The position numbers and the translations under genes are program-made. The notes below the pieces were generated by a model. It made no database searches. It was not told the DNA's origin and was given only the letters and a program-made list of their open reading frames with translations. From the NCBI GenBank assembly GCA_001600095.1, contig BCIX01000001.1:1178001-1242000 (forward strand): 64,000 nt of DNA. The letters are read 5' to 3'. Position 1 is the first letter of the stretch. Every line of letters starts with the position of its first letter. This document shows positions 34,090-43,550 of this stretch, in pieces. The DNA comes from Bullera alba (taxonomy: Eukaryota; Basidiomycota; Tremellomycetes; Tremellales; Bulleraceae).

Positions 34090-35008
34090 GTCGTTTTTGG
34101 CTCGGGTCGGATCTTTTTGACTCAGGTCGGACCTTTTTGTTCAGGCAGGTTCAGGCTAACTGGACGATACCCTGATCGACCACATATCTCACAAGCCGTT
34201 ATAACAAGTTGTAATTGCTGAACACCCTCGCTAAAAACCAACGACAGACATCTATCATGATGACTGCCATCAGGCGCGCCCAATAAGGGCCTGGTACTTT
34301 TACATTGGTCTGGAAGGTATTTACGTTTCCGGGAAGTCTAAAATTGTAATCCACTTTCCAAGCCCCACTAATCATCCGACTTCTAAACGAAGATCCGCTT
34401 AGGAACTCCTTCCAGCAGCGTCCGGGTTATAGCTCTCCGCCTAGCCTTGTGATTGCTATGTAAGTACTGTTCATAGCGAGTGGCAAAAAGGACCAGCACG
34501 CCTACGCAGGGAAACGAAGAGAAATCGACCGCCTAAAACTTGCCAGACTTTAGGCGGGTGTGGATCCGGTGCTGTGCGCATGCGAAGTTCAGATGTTAGC
34601 CGCCTCGCAAGATAGAAATTTCCCCGGTTCGAGTCGCGGTTCGTCCAGTCATTTTTGGCTCGGGTCGGATCTTTTTGCCTCAGGTCGGACCTTTTTGTTC
34701 GGGCTGGGACGATACCCTGATCGACCACATAACTCACAAGCCGTTATAACAGGTTGTACAGGGTTGTACCGTAATTGCTGAACACCGTCGCTAAAAACCA
34801 ACGCCAGACACCTATCATGATGACTGTCATCAGGCGCGCCCAATGACTATAAGGGCCTGGTAGTTGCTACCACATAGCGAGTGACAAAAAGGGTCAAGCA
34901 CGCCTACGCACGGAAGCGAAGAGTGGTCGGCCGCCTAAACCTGGACAAACTCTAGGCGGACGTGGACGCTGTACTGTGCAACATGCGAAGTTCAGGTGTT
35001 ACCCCTAT
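34070..35008 (+). repeat. Tandem pair of tRNA-bounded repeat units
   Basis: Two direct copies follow the tRNA. Unit A (34070-34602) begins inside the tRNA T arm. Unit B (34628-35006) begins at the same base (offset 558) and repeats the tRNA 3' end plus flank. The first blocks match over 34070-34297 and 34628-34864. A second pair of matching blocks is at 34472-34602 and 34873-35006; unit B lacks about 175 bp between them. Each unit ends in an inverted fragment of the tRNA 5' half: 34984-35008 read on the minus strand matches 34021-34044 at 22 of 24 bases, and 34581-34601 is a more decayed version. No protein is encoded. Confidence 0.75.
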
Positions 35009-35535
35009 CATAACTCCGACCTCTGAGAAGCCTAATGGCGAAAGCTCCATAAGGCACGCGACTAGAACCGCCCGACAGGCGTGCCGAAAGCCAGCTGCTG
35101 CAGCGCTCGCTGGTCAACCGGGCTAAACCAATCCACACAAATAGTTACTTACTCTCAATTCTCTTTCGAGGCGCAGTACGGTAGTCGTAGTATCTCTTGG
35201 GCGCGGCCAAAGCCCCGACCGAGACTCCAGACGGGGGGGAAGGGCGATTCATTCAGCCTGGCCAGGTCTTGCCCTTTGGATCGACACCGAGTCACCGACA
35301 GTTCACAGGTGGTCAGGTGAACGGGTGCGAAATGTCAAAGAGCTCGCACGCTCACGGTTTCTTGCCTCGGATGACAGAGCTCGATGCTGACTGTATCTGC
35401 GTGGACCTGGTGAAGAGATGACATGCAACTTCATCCGTCTTACAAATACTCGACTCGAAACCCCGGTCGGTGCCCTTTGGGTTCTTCTCGGTCCGATCCC
35501 ACACGATCCTAGCCCACCCGGATCCATTATAGTCA
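35009..35535. other. Intergenic, no gene seen
   Basis: About 530 bp between the tandem repeat and the hypothetical gene. No credible coding or RNA feature. Its right end (35511-35526) begins the block duplicated near 37305. Confidence 0.4.
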
Positions 35536-35591
35536 GGATCGTGGGCGTAAGAGCTAATCCTTACTCCAACCCTTGGCGCTCAGAACACTCT
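35536..35591 (-). repeat. Duplicate of aminotransferase 3' end
   Basis: Matches 37336-37391 with about three differences in 56 bp. It covers the last 11-12 codons (SVLSAKGWSKD plus stop) and the start of the 3' UTR. A further 16 bp match lies just outside (35511-35526 and 37305-37320). Confidence 0.85.
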
Positions 35592-36875
35592 GCCCCTCGC
35601 CCTTCATGCTATTACCAGACTCCGCCACTCCGCCGGTGTCTCCCGCTCCAGTGACGTCCTCCGTAGCCTGTGATCCTGGGACTATACCCTTCTTCTTACG
35701 GGCAGCAATCCTCCTCCTGGCGTTTCCGAAGCCATTGGCTTGGACCCATTTGCCTCCACGCTCTTCCAAAGCCCAAGCTTTCACCGTTGGGGCGGCTACG
35801 CGATTCTAGGCCTCAGCTCGATCCATGACCACACTCCATCTTGACAAGATATCTCACCCTTGATGACGCCGGCAGTGACTGGTGGCAACTGTCAGCTGAC
35901 TTCTAGGTCGATCCAGAGATCACTCACGCCATTCAGCCACGACCATCGCCTCGGAGTGACTCGCGACACTAATATGTCCTTTGACACCCGGATCCGACTC
36001 CCAGACGCCGGTAACAACAACACCTAGCGATTCCAGTTCAGTTTTAATTGCTGAACCGCTCCCCGCTATCATTCCGACAACGTCCACTCTCGGCCTTTTC
36101 CCAGGTGGATTAGCCGCCGGCGATTGAGAAACCGTAGCAACGCCTCTGCCTTGGGTATGGGATGGATCCACTGCCGGTCGACGCTCCTCGCGCGGTCTTG
36201 TTGGGTGAACCAAGGAAGCTCGAGGCAGCGGAAGGATGGGCCTGTGATACTCTGGAATATCGTAGTATGGGAGCGATGGTGTCGTGTACCGTGGTGGTGA
36301 ATGGGCACCAGGGTGAGAATAGGTAGAAGGTAGGTCATGGTATTTTACGCTGTTTATCTGGCGGAGAGCCTCGGAGTGAGCCATGAGAGAGTTGGAGTGA
36401 GCCTTGAGAGTTTTGGAGTGAGCCATGAGGATTCGTGAATACTCCTAATTCACGATGAGCAGAAGCCTTACTTCGACTGGAGTCGACACACCGCTATTTG
36501 CCTTCCTTCTGCCCTCCTAACCCTCTCCTCTTCGTCTCTCCTCGCCCACTCCACTTCTTCCCTTCTCGCCAACTCTTCTGCGTTTTGTCTAGCCCACTCT
36601 CCTCGAGCCCACCTCGCGTCCGCCCTACCCCACTCTTCCTCAGCCCGTCGAGACCTCTCCATCTGCCTGCGCTCCTGCATCGCAGCTTGAGCATTCCCTT
36701 CATGATATTGACGATCCTCGACGTCAAACCAACTGCTGCTTTCGTCCCCACCTCGACCTCGTTCGTTGCTGCCACCGCCATGACCCCCGCCACCAAATGA
36801 ACCACCTCGGCCTTCTCGTCCACCGCCACCACCGCGATGGCCTCCACTGCCAGAGGTTCTTCGATTCCAGGGCAT
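35554..36875 (-). CDS. Hypothetical Gly/Arg/Glu-rich protein with borrowed C-terminus
   Basis: I do not recognise the family. ATG 36875 (MPWNRRTSGSGG) opens a Gly/Arg-rich segment of about 45 residues, then a strongly charged helical stretch (ARREEVEWARRDEEERVRR). A GTGTGT donor near 36504 to a TTAG acceptor keeps frame into EYSRILMAHSKTLKAHSNSL, then a Pro/Tyr/His-rich region (PYYDIPEYHRPILPLP) and SGSAIKTELESLGVVVTGVW. Downstream joins near 35930-35815 are unresolved. The last exon has ARRRIAARKKKG and ends SVLSAKGWSKD, identical to the C-terminus of the neighbouring aminotransferase. The Gly/Arg part suggests RNA binding, but that is composition only. It may be lineage-specific or partly decayed. 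Confidence 0.5.
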
Positions 36876-37353
36876 CGTAGACGATTTGGCTGTCGAAATT
36901 GTCTTCTGACTATCTCTGATCCTCTGACTTACGAAGGAGACTGTCAGTTCCATCAAGCCTCGCTTTGACGACGGCGATGCTTCTAATTGGGGGGATCACG
37001 TAGGATCACCCGGCAACCGATGTGTGGTGATGCTACGGGTGGAGGCATGTGCCTGTTGGCCACTCGTCAACTTGCCTGCCAGGCACGCTGTATCCCGGTC
37101 CTTTCGTACTCATACGGTACCTGCACCCTTCAGTATTTAGTATACTCGTGTTCAACTAGACCTTGGAGGCATGGAATTGGCCTGCGTTCCTCGGAGAGAT
37201 CGAACATCTGAAAGATGTCCTCGACTTGACAGCGCTTTCATGCGTTACAACGTCCCACGGGCAAAATATCACTGCCCCGAACATCCGCTTCTCTCTACCT
37301 CCCAAGCCCACCCGGATCCAAGACGCTCACAATTTGGATCGTGGGCATAGGAG
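36876..37353. other. Promoter of the hypothetical gene and aminotransferase 3' flank
   Basis: No gene supported. The right end, from 37305, is the source-side copy of the duplicated block. Confidence 0.4.
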
Positions 37354-38902
37354 CTAATCCTTACTCCAGCCCTTGGCGCTCAGAACACTCTTGATCCCGT
37401 CCAACACCTTGTCGACATCGCCCCGAGATGGGTCGACAGCGGTCGCACCCATGTGCCCAATACGGAAGTACTCGGTCGCGATGGCCTTGTGCAGTCCCGC
37501 GGCAACGACAATGTCCTTCCTGCAATACGGGTTAGCATGATCAACGAGGCCGCAAACCCTACTCACTCTGCTAGCTTGGGCAGGATGTCTGCCGCGGCGA
37601 TGCCCTTGGGGTACTTGACCGCCGACATGCCGTTGGCAGCAATCTCCCTTCGTTTGGGAACGAAGCCAAACCCGAGGTCGCCAAGCGTGTCCTTGACCTT
37701 TTTGCTGGCTTGCTTGTGGTTCTCCAATCTCTCGGTCAGGGATGGAGACTCCTTGGTGATGGCAGTAAGGGCGGCATGCAAAGCGTAGACAAGTTGGACA
37801 GGTGCTGCAGGAGTCAGCGACAGCGAGAATCGGATTGCGAAAGACTAACGGGTAGCAAAGTATTTCGGCTGACCAGCCTCATACGCCTTCATGACCGGCA
37901 GCCAGTTTCTCCAAGAGATGTAGTATCCCTGAGGCGGTGTCTTTCGGTTCTCGAACGTCTGAGCAGGGCGTGAGCTTGTTCCAGCCAACAAATAGGTAGC
38001 AAGCTCACCTGAATAGCCCTCTTGCTGGCGACGACCACGGACAGACCTGGGGGAGCTCCGATACCTTTCTGAGTGGCAGAGATGACCATGTCGAGTCCCC
38101 AATCGTCGAATCGGATCTCCTCAGAGGCGACAGAGCAGACTGCGTCCAGAGCGATCAAGGTGTCTGGAGAGTGTTTCTTCACCAGAGACGAGATGTGGGC
38201 TGCGGGAGAGAGGACTCCGGTGGAGGTGTCAACTACCTCAGGTAAGCCTAGAACGATGAGCTACGGTTCGATACACCCACCGTGGGTGATTGTGATGAGC
38301 TTTGGCTTTGCCTTGAGCGCTTCGATGATCTGCTCGTCGCTGTCACGATGTAAGCTGAGCGCTGCGTAGCTTCTGACATAAACAGGTAGATCACTCACGT
38401 TGGGACATCTCCGACCTCAGCTTTGACCTGATTGACTTTGGCACCAAAGCACTCAAGACTTATCGGTGTCAGCGTAGTCATCTACGGTATGTCTGACTTA
38501 CCAGTCGGCAAAGGCATCACCAAAGTATCCCGTGTGAAGAACGACAACCTCGTCTCCCCGCTCCAGCAGGTTGGTGCCCACCATGTCCCATCCAAGGGTA
38601 CCACTGCCAGCAACAAGGAAGGGCTGCGACTCCTCACTAGCATTGACGACCTGTCGGATCATTCGGATACAGTCACCGAAGACGGGGATGAAGGCGGGCG
38701 ATACGTGAGAGGTTCCGGGAGTGGCATTAGCCAGCAAGACTGGATCGGAGAACTCGATCGGTCCGGGGATACTATCTCGTTGTCAGCGTCACTCAAGGAA
38801 GGCCAGGGCAGTGAGGTGTCTCCATCTGTCCCAGGCTGACAGGACGCTTAGAAGAGCTACTCACACGAGAAGCTTGTGGTCTTTCTGCTTGAATTCGCTC
38901 AT
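37354..38902 (-). CDS. AGX1: Alanine-glyoxylate / serine-pyruvate aminotransferase
   Basis: Class V PLP aminotransferase that converts glyoxylate and alanine to glycine and pyruvate. Start ATG 38902 (MSEFKQKDHKLLV). Exons give IPGPIEFSDPVLLANATPGT, then the phosphate-cradle motif LVAGSGTLGWDMVGTNLLE, LIALDAVCSVASEEIRFDDW and the Schiff-base Lys in ISATQKGIGAPPGLSVVV. Then YYISWRNWLPVMKAYEAGQP and a C-terminal domain with KDIVVAAGLHKAIATEYFRI and GHMGATAVDPSRGD. It ends KGWSKD at 37354; no peroxisomal PTS1 tripeptide, so probably cytosolic or mitochondrial. About six introns. The final codons and 3' flank recur 1.8 kb downstream at the hypothetical gene. All key residues present. Confidence 0.93.
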
Positions 38903-39280
38903 GATGAAGGTGGATCTGGAGAAAGGCCTTAGAAGGGTTGTGGTAGCTATTTGCGTGTTCGGCTTCGTGTGTCTAAGGACTGCTCTCGATGTTCTCGAAC
39001 GGCTCAAGGACATGGATAAACTGGCGGTGTAGTCAAACGCAACAGCAAGATGACCAAGCCAGCATCTATCGAGGTCTCTCCAGTCCGGCGTGTCCGGAGA
39101 CTGGCTCGGAGATGGATCCGACGAATCGGATCAATTCCAACCGGACTTACAGTCCGATCTTGCGGACCAGCACGCTCATCGCCTTGTGCCCAACTTTCTC
39201 TACTTTGACTTCATCCCAGTGTAGAGTCAATGCATAACAGCTAGATGTCTATACGCAATGCAGGTCGCCATACAATGCAT
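38903..39280. other. Aminotransferase upstream region and eIF2-alpha 3' flank
   Basis: About 380 bp, no gene seen. Both neighbours are on the minus strand, so it holds the AGX promoter and the SUI2 3' UTR. Confidence 0.45.
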
Positions 39281-40671
39281 CTACTCATCCTCCTCAGAGT
39301 CGTCATCTCCGGCAACGTCCATGTTTGCCTGCTCGAACTGCTCCATGAGCGCCTTGAGTTCGGCATCCTCGGTCTCGGAGACGATACGGGGCTGAGTGAG
39401 GTCAGCAAAGGACAATTCGGAACAAGCGCCGGACCCACCTTCATCTTGACCGAGAGCTCTCCGCCCTCGGCAGTGATGACCTCGCCGATCCTCTCAACGG
39501 CCTTTTCCATAATCTCGATAGCTCCCGTCTTGTCCGTACTCGTCGTGGTCATGACATACAGCGGTGGCGCAACCAATCTGACCGAAATGTGAACCTCTTC
39601 CGTCGAGCAATCCTCGGCAGCCTGCAGAGCCTTCTTGATGGCCTCGATACCGGCGTATGCAAAGCATTTGACTTCGACGTCGGATCGCACCTTGACGGGC
39701 TTAGGCGTCAATCTTCGAGCAATGGTGGCTTTCAGGTCGTTGAGCGTGTCCTCGTCGAGGCCCAGTGGGCTAAAGACGTGTTCCGGCTCGCTAGGAGAAG
39801 TCAGCTGAGGGATTCAACCCCGAAGGCGTTGAACACACCTGATAGACAGTTTGAAAGCCTCGTATGCGTGTCCGTACGATTTGTGCAAGGGGAAGGCAAT
39901 CTTCTCGTAAAGACTCTCCGTGGTTGATCCTCTCTTTTTCGACACCTGGGTGAGGATCGAGTCGACGGCCCGTCCTTTCTCGTACTGCTCTTCACACTTG
40001 ACAACCTCTTCGGCGGACACTCGACGTTTCGACAAGTCAATGTAGCCTAGACGATGTCAGCCACTGAACTTTTCCGAAATGCAGCACCATAATATGCGAG
40101 CCGGAGGCTAAGAACTCCGGCCTGAATCTTTGTCTAGACCTGCTTGCTTCCTGTGCTTCCCCCAATGACAATTCCCCGATACTCAATCCGATATCCTGGT
40201 TCCCACCGCTTCCTCCATGTCCTCGAAGCGACATCCCAAGGGGGCCGTATCAGGAGGAGAATGACTCCCACTCACCCTTGTCGGGGTCCACTCGCATAAC
40301 AACAACGACCTCATTCCTTCCAACTCGGATCAACTTCTGCACCGATCTTATACGTCTTCGAGACAGTTCGGACAGCAGAATCATTCCCTCGATGTTGTCG
40401 TATTCGAGCTAAGCAGGGCCAGTCAGCAGTGTGTCCGGCAGAGGGCGGCGGATACAAGCGAGCATCACTCCTCGCAACCTTTTGACCTGAACATGGCGTC
40501 CAGACTCCATCCACTCACCAGCTTGACATAAGCTCCCATGTCCTCTATCGACTGCACCTGGACCATGACCAGTTGGTCGACCTAAACGACGGAATAAGCA
40601 CGCGTGGTTCCAGTCGGTGTCGCGTACGTGTTACTGACCTCTGGGTACTTGTTCTCATAGTAACGCGGCAT
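39281..40671 (-). CDS. SUI2: Translation initiation factor eIF2 alpha
   Basis: Subunit of the eIF2 complex that brings initiator Met-tRNA to the ribosome. Start ATG 40671 ([20 protein letters not shown]). The S1 domain holds the regulatory phosphorylation loop [20 protein letters not shown], with the Ser targeted by Gcn2-type kinases. The middle is helical ([38 protein letters not shown]), and the C-terminal alpha-beta domain has [20 protein letters not shown] and [13 protein letters not shown]. The tail is acidic ([12 protein letters not shown]). About six introns; the one at 40047-40275 is 229 nt, far longer than its neighbours. It diverges from the enoyl-CoA hydratase gene. Secure call. 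Confidence 0.96.
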
Positions 40672-41141
40672 CTTGTAAAGGTCGAGTCGAGATTATGGTG
40701 TTTTTGATAAACCAAGTTGAGCTGGAAGGATCGGAAGGGTCGACTCCTTATTGCAGCGGCAATTCTTCGTGTGAGAGTACTAACGACGTGAGCTTGTCGT
40801 CCTTTTGGATATTGACAATCAGGTCTGTCGTTTTCGATAGCAACTAGTAGGGCTCGAAGACACCTGTCCGTCTGTGACAAAGAGACGTTTCAACTCGAAA
40901 TCCAAATCGAGGACGGAGGCAAACCCACGTGGGCAAGCCTGACTCTGTCGGCGATATCCGGGGTTATAACCTCCACACCTGTGAGCCAAGGTCCGGGGAT
41001 TGACAAGTGGCACTCTCGGCACCGGAGGGACCGGCATTCACCGTATAAGCGGGAGACCGAGCGGGTTGATGGTCCTGCTGTAGCACCTAACCTCTGCGCG
41101 ACCAACTTGCATTACAGCACTTCGTACCTGCACCTCACACA
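40672..41141. other. Divergent promoter, SUI2 and enoyl-CoA hydratase
   Basis: About 470 bp between start codons. I see no coding region and no motif I can name with confidence. Confidence 0.45.
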
Positions 41142-42198
41142 ATGCTCTTGTCTGCACTGAGAGCTTCGACTCGACCTACCCTACGCATCGTCCAGATCAG
41201 AGCAATGTCGTCCGCAGGCGCAGAACCCCTCATCATCGCTTCAAAATCCGCCAGCAACACTGTCGCCATCTTGCAGCTCAACAGGCCGAAAGCGCTCAAC
41301 GCGCTGTCGAGCCCATTGTTCGAGCAGCTCAACATTGAGCTGGCCAAAGCCGATGCGGATGACAGTGTCAAGGCGATTGTGCTGACCGGCGGAGAAAAGG
41401 TCTTTGCGGCCGGTGCTGATATCAAGGAGATGAAGGACAAGAGCTGTGAGCAGTTGATGCTACGACAAACGTTGGTCACTACTGACATACTCCAGTCTCC
41501 GACGCCTACAAGGGTAACTTCCTTGGCACTTGGACCCAGATGTCCCAGATCCGAAAGCCGATCATTGGTGCCGTGGCAGGATATGCCGTGAGCGCCGCCA
41601 GCACTCTCCGCAAGAAACGCTTTAGCTGATTCAATACTGGTAGCTTGGTGGTGGTTGTGAACTCGCCATGTCCTGTGACATCCTCATCGCCACACCCAAC
41701 GCAGCCTTTTCTCAACCGGAGATCACCCTCGGCATCATTCCCGGAGCTGGAGGCACCCAGAGGTTGACCTCGCTCATTGGCAAGGCCCGAGCCATGGACA
41801 TGGTCCTCACCGGTCGACGAATCAACGGTACCACCGCTGCCGAGTGGGGTCTGGTCAGCAGGGTCACCAAGGAGGGCGAAAACGTGATCGAGGAGGCCGT
41901 CAAGATTGCAGAGACCATTGGCGGTTTCGGACAGATTGCCGTCCAGGCCGGCAAGGAAGCCGTCAACGGATGTGAGTAAAGTGTGAGGTCTTGGTATTGA
42001 ATCTGACACGTCTACAGCTCTGGAGCTCCCTCTTGAGCAGGGTCTCAGGCTCGAGAGACGACTATTCCAGCAGCTGTTCGCTACTGCTGACCAAAAAGAA
42101 GGTGAGTGGATGCGGAACATGGACCAGTGTCGGACTGACGCAACGTAGGAATGGCCGCTTTTGCTGAGAAGAGAAAGCCAACCTGGAAGAACCAGTAG
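41142..42198 (+). CDS. Enoyl-CoA hydratase, mitochondrial (ECHS1-like)
   Basis: Crotonase-fold enzyme that hydrates trans-2-enoyl-CoA in beta-oxidation. Start ATG 41142 (MLLSALRASTRPTLRIVQIR), a basic, Ser/Arg-rich mitochondrial presequence up to about residue 25. Conserved blocks: ILQLNRPKALNALSSPLFEQ, GGEKVFAAGADIKEMKDKS, PIIGAVAGYALGGGCELAMS and the catalytic Glu region FSQPEITLGIIPGAGGTQRL. Both catalytic Glu residues (CELAMS and QPEITLG) are present. It ends KRKPTWKNQ at 42198. Four introns, including one between YA and LGGGCE. About 290 aa, typical for the family. Short-chain specificity is inferred by similarity to ECHS1. Confidence 0.94.
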
Positions 42199-42355
42199 CA
42201 GGATTCGTAGAGCATATGTAAAGTTGCAGAAGTTAAGAGACTTGGTAGGTAACCTAGCTTCGTTCCGAGGCTGCACTTGAAGGTTTGGTTCTCGTTATCA
42301 TCTTACATTCGTGCTATGCTACAATGTCGAGGTGTGTACAACGCTCCGGAACATC

Positions 42356-43190
42356 CTACTTCTGCTGGTCGACTGGCCTGGTGTCGGCACCAGCCTTGAC
42401 AGCCTCGGCTGTGAGGGTCTTTCTCCACTCGTTGAGCTTGCCGAAGAATCCGTCTGCGCCGGTAGTGTTGGGCTTGCCGTCCCACTCCTCGTCGTGCCTG
42501 GGTACGTCAGTATGATGACCTGCGCGTCGATGTGATACTCACTGGGTGATCAAGTTGGTCTTTGGGTCGACATGGAAGGTGATGAGCGACTTGACGAGCT
42601 TGTCAGTCTTGGGCATCTTGAGGGTGTAGAGCTGTGACAGAGAGATCTGCACCGAGGGCGGTTGCTAGTGGAGGTCAGTATCCGGAATCATGCGATGATA
42701 CTAGGCTACTCACGACAGCTGGGTTGTCGAGCACCTTGTACTCCTTCGTCACTGACGACTCGAACACCTTTGGCATCGAGTTGAACTGGGCTTTCTGCGA
42801 GAGTGTTAGTGACGGTCTGAAATTCATTCACAGCCATAACTTACCACAGCCTCGAGTCCCTTGGCCAGGCCGATGGGGTCGTGGAAAACGGCATCGGGGG
42901 AGTATCTAGCGTACGCGCTCGATACGGGTTTGAGCTGGTCTACGCAGTCATAAGCACATGTACGTCGAGGAGTAAGAGCCGCACTTACAGAGCTGGAGGA
43001 CGTCGTCGATCAGAGCCTTCTCCTCGGAGGAAGGCTGCTTCTCGGGAAAGTTGAAGTTTGGGGCTGAAGTGTCGGACGACATTGTTCTGGTGGACTGGGT
43101 GAGCGGTCTTTGGGTCTGAGTGACTGTGGTTCGGAGTGGGTTGAGGATGGAAGTCTTGATCAATGGTCTGACTGGGCAAAGAATTGACAT
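42356..43190 (-). CDS. SnoaL/NTF2-like protein, probably mitochondrial
   Basis: A fungal protein of the NTF2-like fold, function unknown. Start ATG 43190 (MSILCPVRPLIKTSILNPLR) gives a basic presequence; an inner ATG (MSSDTSAPNFNF) would give a cytosolic form. Exons join as YQLKPVSSAYARYSPDAVFH and DPIGLAKGLEAVKAQFNSMP, the FxDP-type core of SnoaL-like domains, then TKEYKVLDNPAV, KLVKSLITFHVDPKTNLITQ and HDEEWDGKPNTTGADGFFGK. Stop at 42356. Five introns. Its 3' end lies about 155 bp from the hydratase stop. Family call is by fold signature; the reaction, if any, is not known. Confidence 0.75.
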
Positions 43191-43550
43191 TCTAGGTTGG
43201 AGGAGGAGAAGGGCTTTCACATCTGCAATATATACTGTAGCTAGGACGACGCTGTCTCGATCCCAAGCACGAGCCAACTCTCCACCGTCATACCTCACCG
43301 CACGAGGGGTGAGCACGACGCTTGCTCCACACGTCATATGGCCGAACAAGGTTCCCATCGGCCCGCGGACCTCCACTTTTGGTGACGATCGGGACTTGAT
43401 TCCAGCGATCAGATTTGCTGGAATCAGTCGAGATCAGGCGAGCGTTCAGGATCGTTCAAAGACGGATCATGCATATCCCAAGACCCAGAAACCGGATGAT
43501 ACGATATAGAAGGGCAACCAAAACCCCAGAGTCAGCGGTCAACGCTGTCA
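43191..43550. other. SnoaL-like gene upstream region
   Basis: About 360 bp with no supported gene; promoter of the SnoaL-like gene and 3' flank of the next. Confidence 0.4.

Noticed and set aside
34600..34650. Second tRNA gene in repeat unit B
   Set aside because: Only the T arm and 3' acceptor strand are present; the 5' portion does not fold into D and anticodon arms. A tRNA fragment only.
34070..35008. LTR retrotransposon remnant
   Set aside because: No TG...CA termini, no primer-binding site or protein-coding remnant; ends are tRNA fragments instead.
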